Below, one piece after another: positions 7,247 to 16,254 of a stretch of 39,308 bases of DNA. Source of the stretch: Streptomyces sp. WAC 04229 (lineage in GTDB: Bacteria; Actinomycetota; Actinomycetes; Streptomycetales; Streptomycetaceae); NCBI RefSeq assembly GCF_003947455.1, contig NZ_QHJH01000058.1, positions 1-39,308 on the forward strand, given 5' to 3'. The notes below the pieces were generated by a model. The model was not told the origin of the DNA, did no database searches, and saw nothing but the letters and a program-made list of their open reading frames with translations. Every line of letters starts with the position of its first letter. Position 1 is the stretch's first letter. Both the position numbers and the translations under genes were made by a program.

Positions 7247-10201
7247 ATGAGACGAAGAGCGAGATCGATCCTCGCCGTCGGCGCGCTCCTGATCGGCGGA
7301 GCGGGCTTCGCACCCGTCGCCCAGGCACAACCCGCGAGCCCGGAGACCCCGGACGCGGACGAGGTGAAGGTCTTCCGTGCCGACGTCACCCAGGAGCAGG
7401 TGCCCCTGCTGCTGGCCGCCGGACAGGACGGCCACGAACTCACCGAGCGGGTCCCCGACCGGGGCACCGCCACCGTGGAGGTCTACCTCACCGACCAGCA
7501 GGCCGACAAACTGGAGAAACAGGGCGTCGACCTCACCGAGCACTCCCTTTCCAGCCGGGCCGAGAAACGCGTCGAGGACGCCGCCGACGGCGTCTTCCGC
7601 CCGTACAGCGGCAGCGGCGGCCTCCGCGAGGAGATCCTGCGGACCGCCCGGCAGAACCCCCGTCTCACCAAGGTCGTCTCCATCGGCAGGACGGTGAACG
7701 GCCAGGACATCCTCGCGCTCAAGCTCACCAAGAACGCGAAGCAGTCCAAGGACGGCTCCAAGCCCTCCGTCCTCTACATGTCCAACCAGCACGCGCGCGA
7801 GTGGATCACCCCGGAGATGACCCGGCGGCTGATGCACCACTACCTGGACAAGTACGACGAGGACCGGCGGATCAGGAAGCTGGTCGACTCCACCGAGCTG
7901 TGGTTCCTGCTGTCGGCCAACCCGGACGGCTACGACTACACGTTCGAGAACACCGGCAACCGCCTCTGGCGCAAGAACCTGCGCGACAACAACGGCGACG
8001 GCGCCATCGGCACCGGCGACGGCGTCGACCTCAACCGCAACTTCGCCTACAAGTGGGGCTACGACGACGAGGGCTCGTCCCCCAACCCCACCAGCCAGAC
8101 CTACCGGGGCGCCGGCCCGAACTCCGAGCCCGAGACCAAGGCCCTGGACCGCTTCCAGAAGCGGATCGGCTTCACGTACGGCATCAACTACCACTCCGCC
8201 GCCGAGCTGCTCCTCTACGGCGTCGGCTGGCAGGTGGCCACCGACACCCCGGACGACGTCCTCTACAAGGCGCTGGCCGGCACGCCCGAGAACTCCGCGA
8301 TCCCCGGATACCACCCGCAGGTCTCCTCGGAGCTGTACACCACCAACGGCGAGGCGGACGGACACGCCGCCAACGTCAACGGCACGGCGATGTTCACCCC
8401 GGAGATGTCGACCTGCCAGACGGTCTCCGAGCAGGACCCCGACGACGAATGGAACGCGGCCGACTGCCAGTCGGGCTTCAACTTCCCCGACGACGAGAAG
8501 CTGATCCAGCAGGAGTTCGCGAAGAACGTCCCCTTCGCGCTCTCCGTCGCCGAGAGCGCCGCCCACCCGGACCGGCCCTCCTCCTCGGTCGGCCTCGACG
8601 CCCCCGACTTCACCCCGGACGCCTTCACCACGTCCTACGCGCGCGGCGCCGGCCAGGAGGTCTCCGTCGTCGCCCGCAAGTCCGTGCGCGACAAGGAACT
8701 GAGGTACCGCGTCAACGGCGGACGCACCCACGACGTGCGGCTGAAGCCCTGGCGGGGCGGCGAGACGTACGGCGGTGAGGACAACCTCTACTTCGACGAG
8801 TACCGCGCCAAGATCGGCCACGGCGAACGCGGCGACCGGGTCGAGGTCTGGTTCACCGGCGAGACCAAGGGCGGCAGACGCACCGCGAGCGAGCACTTCA
8901 CGTACAAGGTCGCGGAGCGGCCCGGCGCGGACGTCCTCGTCGTCGCCGAGGAGGGCGCGAAGGCCACGCAGACCCGGACCTACGTCGACGCCCTCAAGGC
9001 GAGCGGCAAGCGGGCCGCCGTCTGGGACGTCGCCACGCAGGGCGCGCCCGACGCGCTCGGCGTCCTCGGCCACTTCGACACCGTCGTCCACTACACGGGC
9101 GCCGCGGTACCCGGCAACGCCACCCAGCTCCAGCTGCGCGCCTTCCTCAACGAGGGCGGCCGGCTGATCGAGGCCGGTGAGCAGGCGGGCGGCGACGTCG
9201 ACCTCGGCGGCGGCAGCCTCTCCGACGACTTCAGCCAGTACTACCTGGGCGCCTACACCCGCACCTCGACCACCGGCGCCACCGGGTTCACCGGCACCGG
9301 ACGGCTCGACGGAGCCACCGGCGCGTTCGGGGCCGCGCCCGGCAACCCGCTGGACGCCGCCGGAACCTACAGCGTCACCTCGGACGAGCTGCCCGCCGAG
9401 ACCTATCCCCAGTTCGCGAGCGAGGGCGCCGGACAGTTCGCCGGGACGGTCAACCCGTACGGGCCCTACGCGGGCGCGTGGATGGCCGCCGCCGTCCACA
9501 CCGACGACGCCTACAAGCGCCTCACCCGCACCATCGACCTCACCGGTGTCACCGCCGCCGACCGCCCCACGCTCCGCACGCAGCTGCTGTGGGACACCGA
9601 ACGCGGCTACGACCACGCCCTGGTCGAGGCGCACACCACCGGCGCCGACGACTGGACCACGCTCCCCGAGGCCGGTGGCGCCACCGGCACGGCCGTGCCC
9701 GCGGAGTGCGGGGCCGGCTTCTACATCGGCGGGCACCCCTGGCTGGAGCACTACCTCACCCTGTCCGACGACGGCTGCACCGCGACCGGCACCACCGGGC
9801 AGTGGAACAGCCTCACCGGCGCCTCCGGGGGCTGGCGGCAGGCCGAGTTCGACCTGAGCGCCTATGCCGGGAAGTCCGTGGAGGTGTCGATCGCCTACGT
9901 CACCGACCCCGGCAGCGGCGGCCGCGGCGTCCTCGCCGACGAGGCCTCGCTGGTCGTCGGTTCCACGGCCACCGGCACCGAGGGCTTCGAGACCTCGCTG
10001 GGTGCCTGGCGGGTCGCCGGACCGCCCGCCGGAAGCCCCGCCGTCCTGAAGGACTGGGCCCGCACCGGGACCCTGTTCCAGACGTACGGCGCGGTCACCA
10101 CGGACGACACGGTGCTGCTGGGCTTCGGTCTGGAGCACCTGACCGAGCCGGCCGCACGCGCGGCTCTGGTCCGGCAGGCGCTGCGTGCCCTGGACGAGTG
10201 A
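7247..10201 (+). CDS. Secreted M14 zinc carboxypeptidase with large C-terminal region
   Basis: This 984-residue secreted metallopeptidase should remove C-terminal residues from extracellular peptides. The ATG at 7247 has a strong upstream TAGGGGGG site and opens directly onto a signal peptide (MRRRARSILAVGALLIGGAG, cleavage near AQAQP), so I prefer it to the in-frame GTG at 7202. A propeptide-like region (about 33-115) precedes the M14 catalytic domain. The zinc ligands are in QHAREW (H182, E185) and NYHSAAE (H316). The catalytic glutamate is in FTPEMST (E386), with DLNRNFAYKWG typical of the carboxypeptidase T group. From about residue 430 onward lie beta-rich segments that resemble those of immune-inhibitor-A-type proteases, including CGAGFYIGGHPWLEHYLT. 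It stands alone between hairpin structures, so it is probably a single-gene unit. Confidence 0.93.
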   Translation: MRRRARSILAVGALLIGGAGFAPVAQAQPASPETPDADEVKVFRADVTQEQVPLLLAAGQDGHELTERVPDRGTATVEVYLTDQQADKLEKQGVDLTEHSLSSRAEKRVEDAADGVFRPYSGSGGLREEILRTARQNPRLTKVVSIGRTVNGQDILALKLTKNAKQSKDGSKPSVLYMSNQHAREWITPEMTRRLMHHYLDKYDEDRRIRKLVDSTELWFLLSANPDGYDYTFENTGNRLWRKNLRDNNGDGAIGTGDGVDLNRNFAYKWGYDDEGSSPNPTSQTYRGAGPNSEPETKALDRFQKRIGFTYGINYHSAAELLLYGVGWQVATDTPDDVLYKALAGTPENSAIPGYHPQVSSELYTTNGEADGHAANVNGTAMFTPEMSTCQTVSEQDPDDEWNAADCQSGFNFPDDEKLIQQEFAKNVPFALSVAESAAHPDRPSSSVGLDAPDFTPDAFTTSYARGAGQEVSVVARKSVRDKELRYRVNGGRTHDVRLKPWRGGETYGGEDNLYFDEYRAKIGHGERGDRVEVWFTGETKGGRRTASEHFTYKVAERPGADVLVVAEEGAKATQTRTYVDALKASGKRAAVWDVATQGAPDALGVLGHFDTVVHYTGAAVPGNATQLQLRAFLNEGGRLIEAGEQAGGDVDLGGGSLSDDFSQYYLGAYTRTSTTGATGFTGTGRLDGATGAFGAAPGNPLDAAGTYSVTSDELPAETYPQFASEGAGQFAGTVNPYGPYAGAWMAAAVHTDDAYKRLTRTIDLTGVTAADRPTLRTQLLWDTERGYDHALVEAHTTGADDWTTLPEAGGATGTAVPAECGAGFYIGGHPWLEHYLTLSDDGCTATGTTGQWNSLTGASGGWRQAEFDLSAYAGKSVEVSIAYVTDPGSGGRGVLADEASLVVGSTATGTEGFETSLGAWRVAGPPAGSPAVLKDWARTGTLFQTYGAVTTDDTVLLGFGLEHLTEPAARAALVRQALRALDE

Positions 10202-10214
10202 ATCCGGGCCGGGC

Positions 10215-10254
10215 GGGGACCGGACGGTGTAACGAAATCGGGTGATCGGTCCCC
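10215..10254 (+). other. Alternative 8-bp hairpin upstream of the main terminator
   Basis: GGGGACCG at 10215-10222 is perfectly complementary to CGGTCCCC at 10247-10254. The right arm lies just before, and could also pair within, the extended foot of the large terminator stem at 10260-10303, so the two structures may compete. Confidence 0.35.
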
Positions 10255-10259
10255 GTACC

Positions 10260-10303
10260 GCACGGCGGTCCGTACCCCTACTGACGGGTACGGACCGCCG
10301 TGC
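10260..10303 (+). terminator. 18-bp stem terminator between carboxypeptidase and gap
   Basis: The arms at 10260-10277 and 10286-10303 are perfectly complementary over 18 bp, with an 8-nt loop (10278-10285). The pairing continues outward with two bulges through the CCCCGTACC and GGGTATGGGG flanks. No T-tract follows. The position and stability make this the end of the carboxypeptidase transcript and insulation for gap. Confidence 0.8.
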
Positions 10304-10347
10304 CGGGTATGGGGCGTCTCGATGTCACCCCGCAAGCCTCGGAGAGG

Positions 10348-10353
10348 TAGGGT
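10348..10353 (+). promoter_or_regulatory. Candidate -10 box for gap
   Basis: TAGGGT at 10348-10353 matches TANNNT and would start transcription near 10360, leaving a leader of about 68 nt before gap. The best -35 candidate is TGTCAC at 10323-10328 (spacer 19), which is weak. Confidence 0.4.
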
Positions 10354-10427
10354 CGGGGGTGGTCGGGGACATCCCAAATACAGCTCGCCGGCACATCGGG
10401 CCGGCGTACCAACGAGGAGATCGGTTC

Positions 10428-11438
<1,011 letters not shown>

Positions 11439-11541
11439 GCGACTCAGACTCAGCAGGCACCTCGCATGCGGTAGCAGGGCTCGGGCAGCGCAACGTCGCG
11501 CCGTCCGGGCCCTGCGTCGCGTCCGCGGTGACCGGCCCTCG

Positions 11542-11547
11542 TAGGAT
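11542..11547 (+). promoter_or_regulatory. Candidate -10 box for pgk
   Basis: TAGGAT at 11542-11547 lies 30 nt before the pgk TTG start and 20 nt before its AGGAG ribosome-binding site (11568-11572). This would let pgk-tpiA be transcribed without gap. Confidence 0.4.
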
Positions 11548-11577
11548 CACGAGCGATCCGAGAACCCAGGAGCCCTC

Positions 11578-12789
11578 TTGAAGACGATCGACGAACTGCT
11601 CTCCGAAGGCGTCGCGGGCAAGCGCGTATTCGTCCGCGCCGACCTCAACGTGCCGCTGGACGGCACCACCATCACCGACGACGGCCGCATCCGCGCCGTG
11701 GCGCCCACCGTCAAGGCCCTGGCCGACGCGGGCGCGCGCGTGATCGTCGCCTCGCACCTGGGCCGCCCCAAGGGCGCCCCGGACCCCGTCTACTCGCTGG
11801 CCCCGGCCGCCGCCCGCCTCGGTGAGCTGCTCGGCGCCGACGTCGCCTTCGCGGAGGACACCGTCGGCACCTCCGCCGAGGCCGCCGTGTCCGGCCTCGC
11901 CGACGGCGGCGTCGCGGTGCTGGAGAACCTGCGCTTCAACGCCGGTGAGACCAGCAAGGACGACGCCGAGCGCGCCGCCTTCGCCGACCGGCTGGCCGGC
12001 CTCGCGGACGTCTACGTGGGCGACGGCTTCGGCGCCGTGCACCGCAAGCACGCCTCGGTCTTCGACCTTCCCAAGCGGCTGCCGCACTACGCCGGCTACC
12101 TGATCGCCACCGAGGTCGGCGTCCTCAAGAAGCTCACCGACGACGTCCGGCGCCCGTACGTGGTCGCCCTCGGCGGAGCCAAGGTCTCGGACAAGCTCGC
12201 GGTCATCGACGAGCTGCTCGGCAAGGCCGACCGGCTCCTCATCGGCGGCGGCATGGCCTACACCTTCCTCAAGGCCAAGGGCTACGAGGTCGGCGTCTCC
12301 CTCCTCCAGGAGGACCAGATCCCGGCCGTCAAGGAGTACATCGAGCGCGCGGAGAAGACCGGCGTCGAGCTGGTCCTCCCCGTCGACGTCGTGGTCGCGC
12401 CCGAGTTCCCCGACCTCAAGGCGAAGGCGCCGACCCACCCCGACACCGTCGCCGCGGACGCCGTCCCGGCGGACCGGATGGGGCTGGACATCGGCCCCGA
12501 GTCCCGCAAGCTGTACGCGTCCAAGCTCGCCGACGCCGCCACCGTCTTCTGGAACGGGCCCATGGGCGTCTTCGAGCACCCCGACTACGCCGAGGGCACC
12601 AAGACGGTCGCCCAGGCGCTTCTCGACGCCCCGGGCTTCACCGTGGTCGGCGGCGGCGACTCCGCCGCGGCCGTGCGGACGCTCGGTTTCGACGAGAACG
12701 CTTTCGGCCACATCTCGACCGGCGGCGGCGCCTCCCTCGAATACCTCGAGGGCAAGACGCTCCCCGGCCTCGCCGCACTGGAGGACTGA
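11578..12789 (+). CDS. pgk: Phosphoglycerate kinase
   Basis: PGK transfers phosphate from 1,3-bisphosphoglycerate to ADP, the first ATP-forming step of glycolysis. The 403-residue protein has the normal length. The substrate-binding N-terminal signature VFVRADLNVPLDG is present, followed by SHLGRPKG, the mid-protein LGGAKVSDKL, the nucleotide-binding GGGMAYTFLKAKG, and GGGDSAAAVR near the C-terminus. Translation starts at a TTG codon with AGGAG 5 nt upstream; there is no better ATG or GTG nearby. The gene is followed by tpiA after 6 nt, so the two are surely cotranscribed. Confidence 0.97.
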   Translation: MKTIDELLSEGVAGKRVFVRADLNVPLDGTTITDDGRIRAVAPTVKALADAGARVIVASHLGRPKGAPDPVYSLAPAAARLGELLGADVAFAEDTVGTSAEAAVSGLADGGVAVLENLRFNAGETSKDDAERAAFADRLAGLADVYVGDGFGAVHRKHASVFDLPKRLPHYAGYLIATEVGVLKKLTDDVRRPYVVALGGAKVSDKLAVIDELLGKADRLLIGGGMAYTFLKAKGYEVGVSLLQEDQIPAVKEYIERAEKTGVELVLPVDVVVAPEFPDLKAKAPTHPDTVAADAVPADRMGLDIGPESRKLYASKLADAATVFWNGPMGVFEHPDYAEGTKTVAQALLDAPGFTVVGGGDSAAAVRTLGFDENAFGHISTGGGASLEYLEGKTLPGLAALED

Positions 12790-12795
12790 CCCGCA

Positions 12796-13584
12796 ATGGC
12801 ATCCAATCCGTCCGGACGCACGCCGCTGATGGCGGGCAACTGGAAGATGAACCTCAACCACCTCGAGGCCATCGCCCACGTCCAGAAGCTCGCCTTCGCC
12901 CTCGCGGACAAGGACTACGACGCCGTCGAGGTGGCCGTCCTCGTGCCCTTCACCGACCTGCGCTCCGTGCAGACCCTGGTCGAGCACGACAAGCTCAAGA
13001 TCAAGTACGGCGCCCAGGACATCTCCGCCCACGACGGAGGCGCCTACACCGGCGAGATCTCCGGCGCGATGCTGGCCAAGCTGCGCTGCACCTACGTGGC
13101 GATCGGCCACTCCGAGCGCCGGCAGTACCACGCCGAGACCGACGAGCAGGTCAACGCCAAGGTCAAGGCGGCCTACAAGCACGGCCTGACCCCGATCATG
13201 TGCGTCGGCGAGGAGCTGGAGGTCCGCGAGGCGGGCAACCACGTCGCCCACACCCTCGCCCAGGTCGAGGGCGGTCTCAAGGACCTCCCGGCCGAGCAGG
13301 CCGAGTCGATCGTGATCGCCTACGAGCCCGTCTGGGCCATCGGCACCGGCAAGGTCTGCGGCGCCGACGACGCCCAGGAGGTCTGCGCGGCGATCCGCGG
13401 CAAGCTCGCCGAGCTGTACACGCAGGAGCTGGCCGACAAGGTCCGCATCCAGTACGGCGGCTCGGTCAAGTCCGGCAACGTCGCCGAGATCATGGCGCAG
13501 GCCGACATCGACGGCGCCCTGGTCGGCGGTGCCTCGCTCGACTCGGACGAGTTCGTCAAGATCGTCCGTTTCCGCGACCAGTAG
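12796..13584 (+). CDS. tpiA: Triosephosphate isomerase
   Basis: Triosephosphate isomerase interconverts dihydroxyacetone phosphate and glyceraldehyde-3-phosphate. The 262-residue protein keeps all catalytic positions: N15 and K17 in AGNWKMN, H105 in IGHSERR, and the base E177 in AYEPVWAIGTGK. The phosphate-binding loop QYGGSVKSGNV and the C-terminal GALVGGASL are also intact. The start ATG at 12796 follows the pgk stop by 6 nt without a strong ribosome-binding site, which suggests coupled translation. A long imperfect hairpin lies 44 nt downstream of the stop, between tpiA and secG. Confidence 0.97.
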   Translation: MASNPSGRTPLMAGNWKMNLNHLEAIAHVQKLAFALADKDYDAVEVAVLVPFTDLRSVQTLVEHDKLKIKYGAQDISAHDGGAYTGEISGAMLAKLRCTYVAIGHSERRQYHAETDEQVNAKVKAAYKHGLTPIMCVGEELEVREAGNHVAHTLAQVEGGLKDLPAEQAESIVIAYEPVWAIGTGKVCGADDAQEVCAAIRGKLAELYTQELADKVRIQYGGSVKSGNVAEIMAQADIDGALVGGASLDSDEFVKIVRFRDQ

Positions 13585-13627
13585 GTCGACCGGTGAGTAT
13601 GCGGTAGCGGCGATACGTCGTACCCTT

Positions 13628-13664
13628 GCGGGGGCATGGTGGCCTGCAGTCACCCTGCCCCCGC
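13628..13664 (+). terminator. Imperfect 14-bp hairpin between tpiA and secG
   Basis: Arms at 13628-13641 and 13651-13664 pair over 14 bp with one mismatch (T13637/C13655) and a 9-nt loop. It probably ends or attenuates the pgk-tpiA transcript. A TACCCT sequence at 13621-13626 could be a -10 box for secG, in which case the hairpin would lie in the secG leader. Confidence 0.5.
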
Positions 13665-13697
13665 CGTTCATCCGAAGCCGAGGAAGTTGGTCCAGCC

Positions 13698-13934
13698 GTG
13701 GTTATGGGGTTCTCGATCGCCCTGATCGTCTTCAGCCTGCTGCTGATGCTGCTGGTGCTGATGCACAAGGGGAAGGGCGGCGGCCTCTCCGACATGTTCG
13801 GTGGCGGCATGCAGTCGTCCGTCGGCGGATCCTCCGTCGCCGAGCGCAACCTCGACCGGATCACCGTGGTGGTCGGTCTGGCGTGGTTCGCGTGCATCCT
13901 GGTGCTCGGCCTGCTCATGAAGGCGAACAACTGA
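13698..13934 (+). CDS. secG: Protein translocase subunit SecG
   Basis: SecG is the small accessory subunit of the SecYEG translocon. The 78-residue product has two transmembrane segments (FSIALIVFSLLLMLLVLM at the N-terminus and ITVVVGLAWFACILVLGLLM at the C-terminus). Between them is the cytoplasmic family loop with HKGKGGGLSDMFGGG and SSVAERNLDR. I chose GTG at 13698 over the ATG two codons later because GAGGAAG at 13679-13685 is closer to it. Upstream in-frame codons have no homology. SecG next to tpiA is a conserved arrangement in actinobacteria. A 10-bp stem follows the gene. Confidence 0.95.
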   Translation: MVMGFSIALIVFSLLLMLLVLMHKGKGGGLSDMFGGGMQSSVGGSSVAERNLDRITVVVGLAWFACILVLGLLMKANN

Positions 13935-13957
13935 CACCTCACGCACTTGTACACGTA

Positions 13958-14006
13958 AAGCCCCATGTCCGGTACGCGCTTCACCGCGCCGCCTATCATG
14001 GGGCTT
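13958..14006 (+). terminator. 10-bp inverted repeat after secG
   Basis: AAGCCCCATG at 13958-13967 pairs with CATGGGGCTT at 13997-14006 across a 29-nt loop. It may terminate the secG transcript. The loop end contains TATCAT (13994-13999), a good -10 match, so the right arm may overlap a promoter for the downstream RbpA paralogue. Confidence 0.45.
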
Positions 14007-14040
14007 GCGTCTGTGCGCTGGAGCTTGTAACTCCAATCAC

Positions 14041-14068
14041 TGGACGCGCGTTGGGCCTTACGTAGACT
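14041..14068 (+). promoter_or_regulatory. Candidate promoter for the RbpA paralogue
   Basis: TGGACG at 14041-14046 and TAGACT at 14063-14068 have a 16-nt spacer, and a start near 14075 would leave a leader of about 60 nt before the GTG at 14134. I see no sigma-R type GGAAT/GTT pair, which controls rbpA itself in S. coelicolor. Confidence 0.4.
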
Positions 14069-14133
14069 GAGGCGCTCGCAGCGAAGCGAACGCCGACTCG
14101 CTTTGCGGCACCATCACGCAGGGAGTTACGACC

Positions 14134-14469
14134 GTGGCAAGTGGCAACGCGATCCGGGGGAGCCGGGTCGGGGCGGGGCCGATGGGCGAGGCCGAGCGTG
14201 GCGAGTCCGCGCCGCGTCTGCGCATCTCCTTCTGGTGCTCCAACGGACACGAGACACAGCCGAGCTTCGCGAGCGACGCCCAGGTCCCCGAGACCTGGGA
14301 CTGCCCGCGCTGCGGCTTCCCCGCCGGACAGGACCGGGACAACCCACCGGACCCGCCGCGCACCGAGCCCTACAAGACGCACCTGGCGTACGTGCGCGAA
14401 CGCCGCAGCGACGCGGACGGCGAGGCCATCCTCGCCGAGGCGCTCGCCAAACTGCGGGGCGAGATCTAG
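14134..14469 (+). CDS. RNA polymerase-binding protein RbpA paralogue (RbpB-like)
   Basis: This 111-residue protein is of the RbpA family, actinobacterial factors that bind RNA polymerase holoenzyme and help the principal sigma factor open promoters. The four zinc positions known for Streptomyces RbpA are kept: C35, H39, C57 and C60 (CSNGH and CPRCG). The N-terminal IRGSR is retained too. The sigma-interaction helix keeps ERRS (residues 89-92). It differs from genuine RbpA in the basic linker, which here reads DPPRTEPYKTHLAYV instead of a Lys-rich KAKPARTHWDML, and in its shorter tail. I therefore call it a paralogue, not rbpA. GGGAG lies 8 nt before the GTG start. Confidence 0.85.
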   Translation: MASGNAIRGSRVGAGPMGEAERGESAPRLRISFWCSNGHETQPSFASDAQVPETWDCPRCGFPAGQDRDNPPDPPRTEPYKTHLAYVRERRSDADGEAILAEALAKLRGEI

Positions 14470-14485
14470 GAACTGCCGGAGTTCC
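14469..14485 (+). terminator. Small hairpin at the stop of the RbpA paralogue
   Basis: GGAACT (14469-14474) and AGTTCC (14480-14485) form a 6-bp stem with a GCCGG loop; the stem begins at the last base of the stop codon. It is weak and has no T-tract. Confidence 0.3.
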
Positions 14486-14573
14486 GTCTCCGTCGGTCGC
14501 CTTCACTTCTGCTCCATTAGGTTGGAACAGCCGGGACAGCTGGGACACCTGAGGAAGAAGGCTGAAGACCGAC

Positions 14574-16229
14574 ATGAACGCAGACGGCCGTACCAGGCTC
14601 GACCAGACGCCCGAGTGGACCGCGCTGGCGAAGCATCGCGAGCAACTCGGTGACGTGCGGCTGCGCGAGTTGTTCGCCGCGGACCCGGGGCGTGGCACGG
14701 ACTGGTCGCTGCGGGTGGGAGACCTGTACGTCGACCACTCGAAGCACCTGGTCACCGACGAGACGCTCCGACTGCTGCGGCAACTGGCCGCGGCCACCGG
14801 CGTGTTCGGGCTGCGGGACGCCATGTTCCGCGGCGAGCGGATCAACATCACCGAGGACCGGGCGGTCCTGCACACCGCGCTGCGCGCCCCGCGGGACGCG
14901 GTCGTCGAGGTCGACGGCGAGAACGTCGTGCCGAAGGTGCACGCCGTCCTCGACAAGATGGCCGCCTTCTCCGACAAGGTGCGCTCCGGCGAGTGGACCG
15001 GTCACAGCGGCCGGCGGATCCGCAACGTCGTCAACATCGGCATCGGCGGCTCCGAACTCGGCCCGGCGATGGCCTACGAGGCGCTGCGGGCCTTCACCGA
15101 CCGCTCGCTGACCTTCCGGTTCGTGTCCAACGTGGACGGCGCGGACCTGCACGAGGCGGTGCGGGACCTGGACCCGGCCGAGACGCTGTTCATCGTGGCG
15201 TCCAAGACGTTCACGACCATCGAGACGATCACGAACGCGACCTCGGCGCGCTCCTGGCTGCTCGACGCCTACGACGGTGACGAGAAGGCCGTCGCGAAGC
15301 ACTTCGTGGCGCTGTCGACCAACGCGGAGAAGGTCTCCGGGTTCGGGATCGACACGGCCAACATGTTCGAGTTCTGGGACTGGGTCGGCGGCCGGTACTC
15401 CTACGACTCGGCGATCGGCCTGTCCCTGATGATCGCCATCGGGCCGGACCGCTTCCGGGAGATGCTCGACGGCTTCCGCATCGTCGACGACCACTTCCGC
15501 ACGGCGCCCGCCGAATCCAACGTGCCCCTGCTGATGGGCCTGTTGGGCGTCTGGTACGGCAACTTCCTCGACGCGCAGTCGCACGCGGTGCTGCCGTACT
15601 CGCACTACCTGTCGAAGTTCACCGCCTATCTCCAGCAGCTCGACATGGAGTCCAACGGCAAGTCCGTGGACCGCGAGGGCCGCGAGGTGGAGTGGCAGAC
15701 CGGGCCGGTGGTCTGGGGCACGCCCGGCACGAACGGGCAGCACGCCTACTACCAGCTGATCCATCAGGGCACCAAGCTGATCCCGGCGGACTTCATCGGC
15801 TTCGCCCGGCCGGCCGGCGAGCTGAGCGAGCAGCTGAAGGCCCAGCACGACCTGCTGATGGCCAACTTCTTCGCCCAGACCCAGGCCCTCGCCTTCGGCA
15901 AGACGGCGGACGAGGTGCGCGCCGAGGGAGTGCCGGAGGAACTGGTCCCGCACAAGACGTTCCGGGGCGACCGTCCGACGACCACGATCCTCGCGCGGGA
16001 ACTGACCCCGTCGGTGCTCGGGCAGCTCGTAGCGCTGTACGAGCACAAGGTGTTCGTACAGGGCGCGGTCTGGGGCGTCGACTCCTTCGACCAGTGGGGC
16101 GTCGAACTGGGCAAGGTGCTGGCCAAGCGGGTCGAACCGGCGCTCACGGAAGGGGCGGAGGTGCCCGGCCTCGACGCCTCCACGCAGGCGCTGGTCGCCG
16201 CCTACCGGGAGCTGCGCGGCCGGCGGTGA
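14574..16229 (+). CDS. pgi: Glucose-6-phosphate isomerase
   Basis: Pgi interconverts glucose-6-phosphate and fructose-6-phosphate, connecting glycolysis with the pentose-phosphate genes to the right. The 551-residue protein has the normal long-form length and motifs: NIGIGGSELGP in the phosphate site, SKTFTTIET, the signature QLDMESNGKSVDREG with the catalytic Glu region, GTNGQHAYYQLIHQGT, and GVDSFDQWGVELGK near the C-terminus with the catalytic Lys. The ATG follows a purine-rich GAGGAAGAAGG (14551-14561). It converges with the ABC permease gene, with only 25 bp between the two stop codons. Confidence 0.97.
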   Translation: MNADGRTRLDQTPEWTALAKHREQLGDVRLRELFAADPGRGTDWSLRVGDLYVDHSKHLVTDETLRLLRQLAAATGVFGLRDAMFRGERINITEDRAVLHTALRAPRDAVVEVDGENVVPKVHAVLDKMAAFSDKVRSGEWTGHSGRRIRNVVNIGIGGSELGPAMAYEALRAFTDRSLTFRFVSNVDGADLHEAVRDLDPAETLFIVASKTFTTIETITNATSARSWLLDAYDGDEKAVAKHFVALSTNAEKVSGFGIDTANMFEFWDWVGGRYSYDSAIGLSLMIAIGPDRFREMLDGFRIVDDHFRTAPAESNVPLLMGLLGVWYGNFLDAQSHAVLPYSHYLSKFTAYLQQLDMESNGKSVDREGREVEWQTGPVVWGTPGTNGQHAYYQLIHQGTKLIPADFIGFARPAGELSEQLKAQHDLLMANFFAQTQALAFGKTADEVRAEGVPEELVPHKTFRGDRPTTTILARELTPSVLGQLVALYEHKVFVQGAVWGVDSFDQWGVELGKVLAKRVEPALTEGAEVPGLDASTQALVAAYRELRGRR

Positions 16230-16254
16230 GCACGGCGCGGGTGGCCCGGCTCGG

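Noticed and set aside
7235..10138. A 967-codon minus-strand open frame opposite the carboxypeptidase gene
   Set aside because: The composition is typical of antisense to a Streptomyces gene and the forward strand has a full catalytic signature.
10242..10427. N-terminal extension of GAPDH
   Set aside because: The added 62 codons run across the terminator foot and the promoter, and the family N-terminus with its ribosome-binding site starts at 10428.
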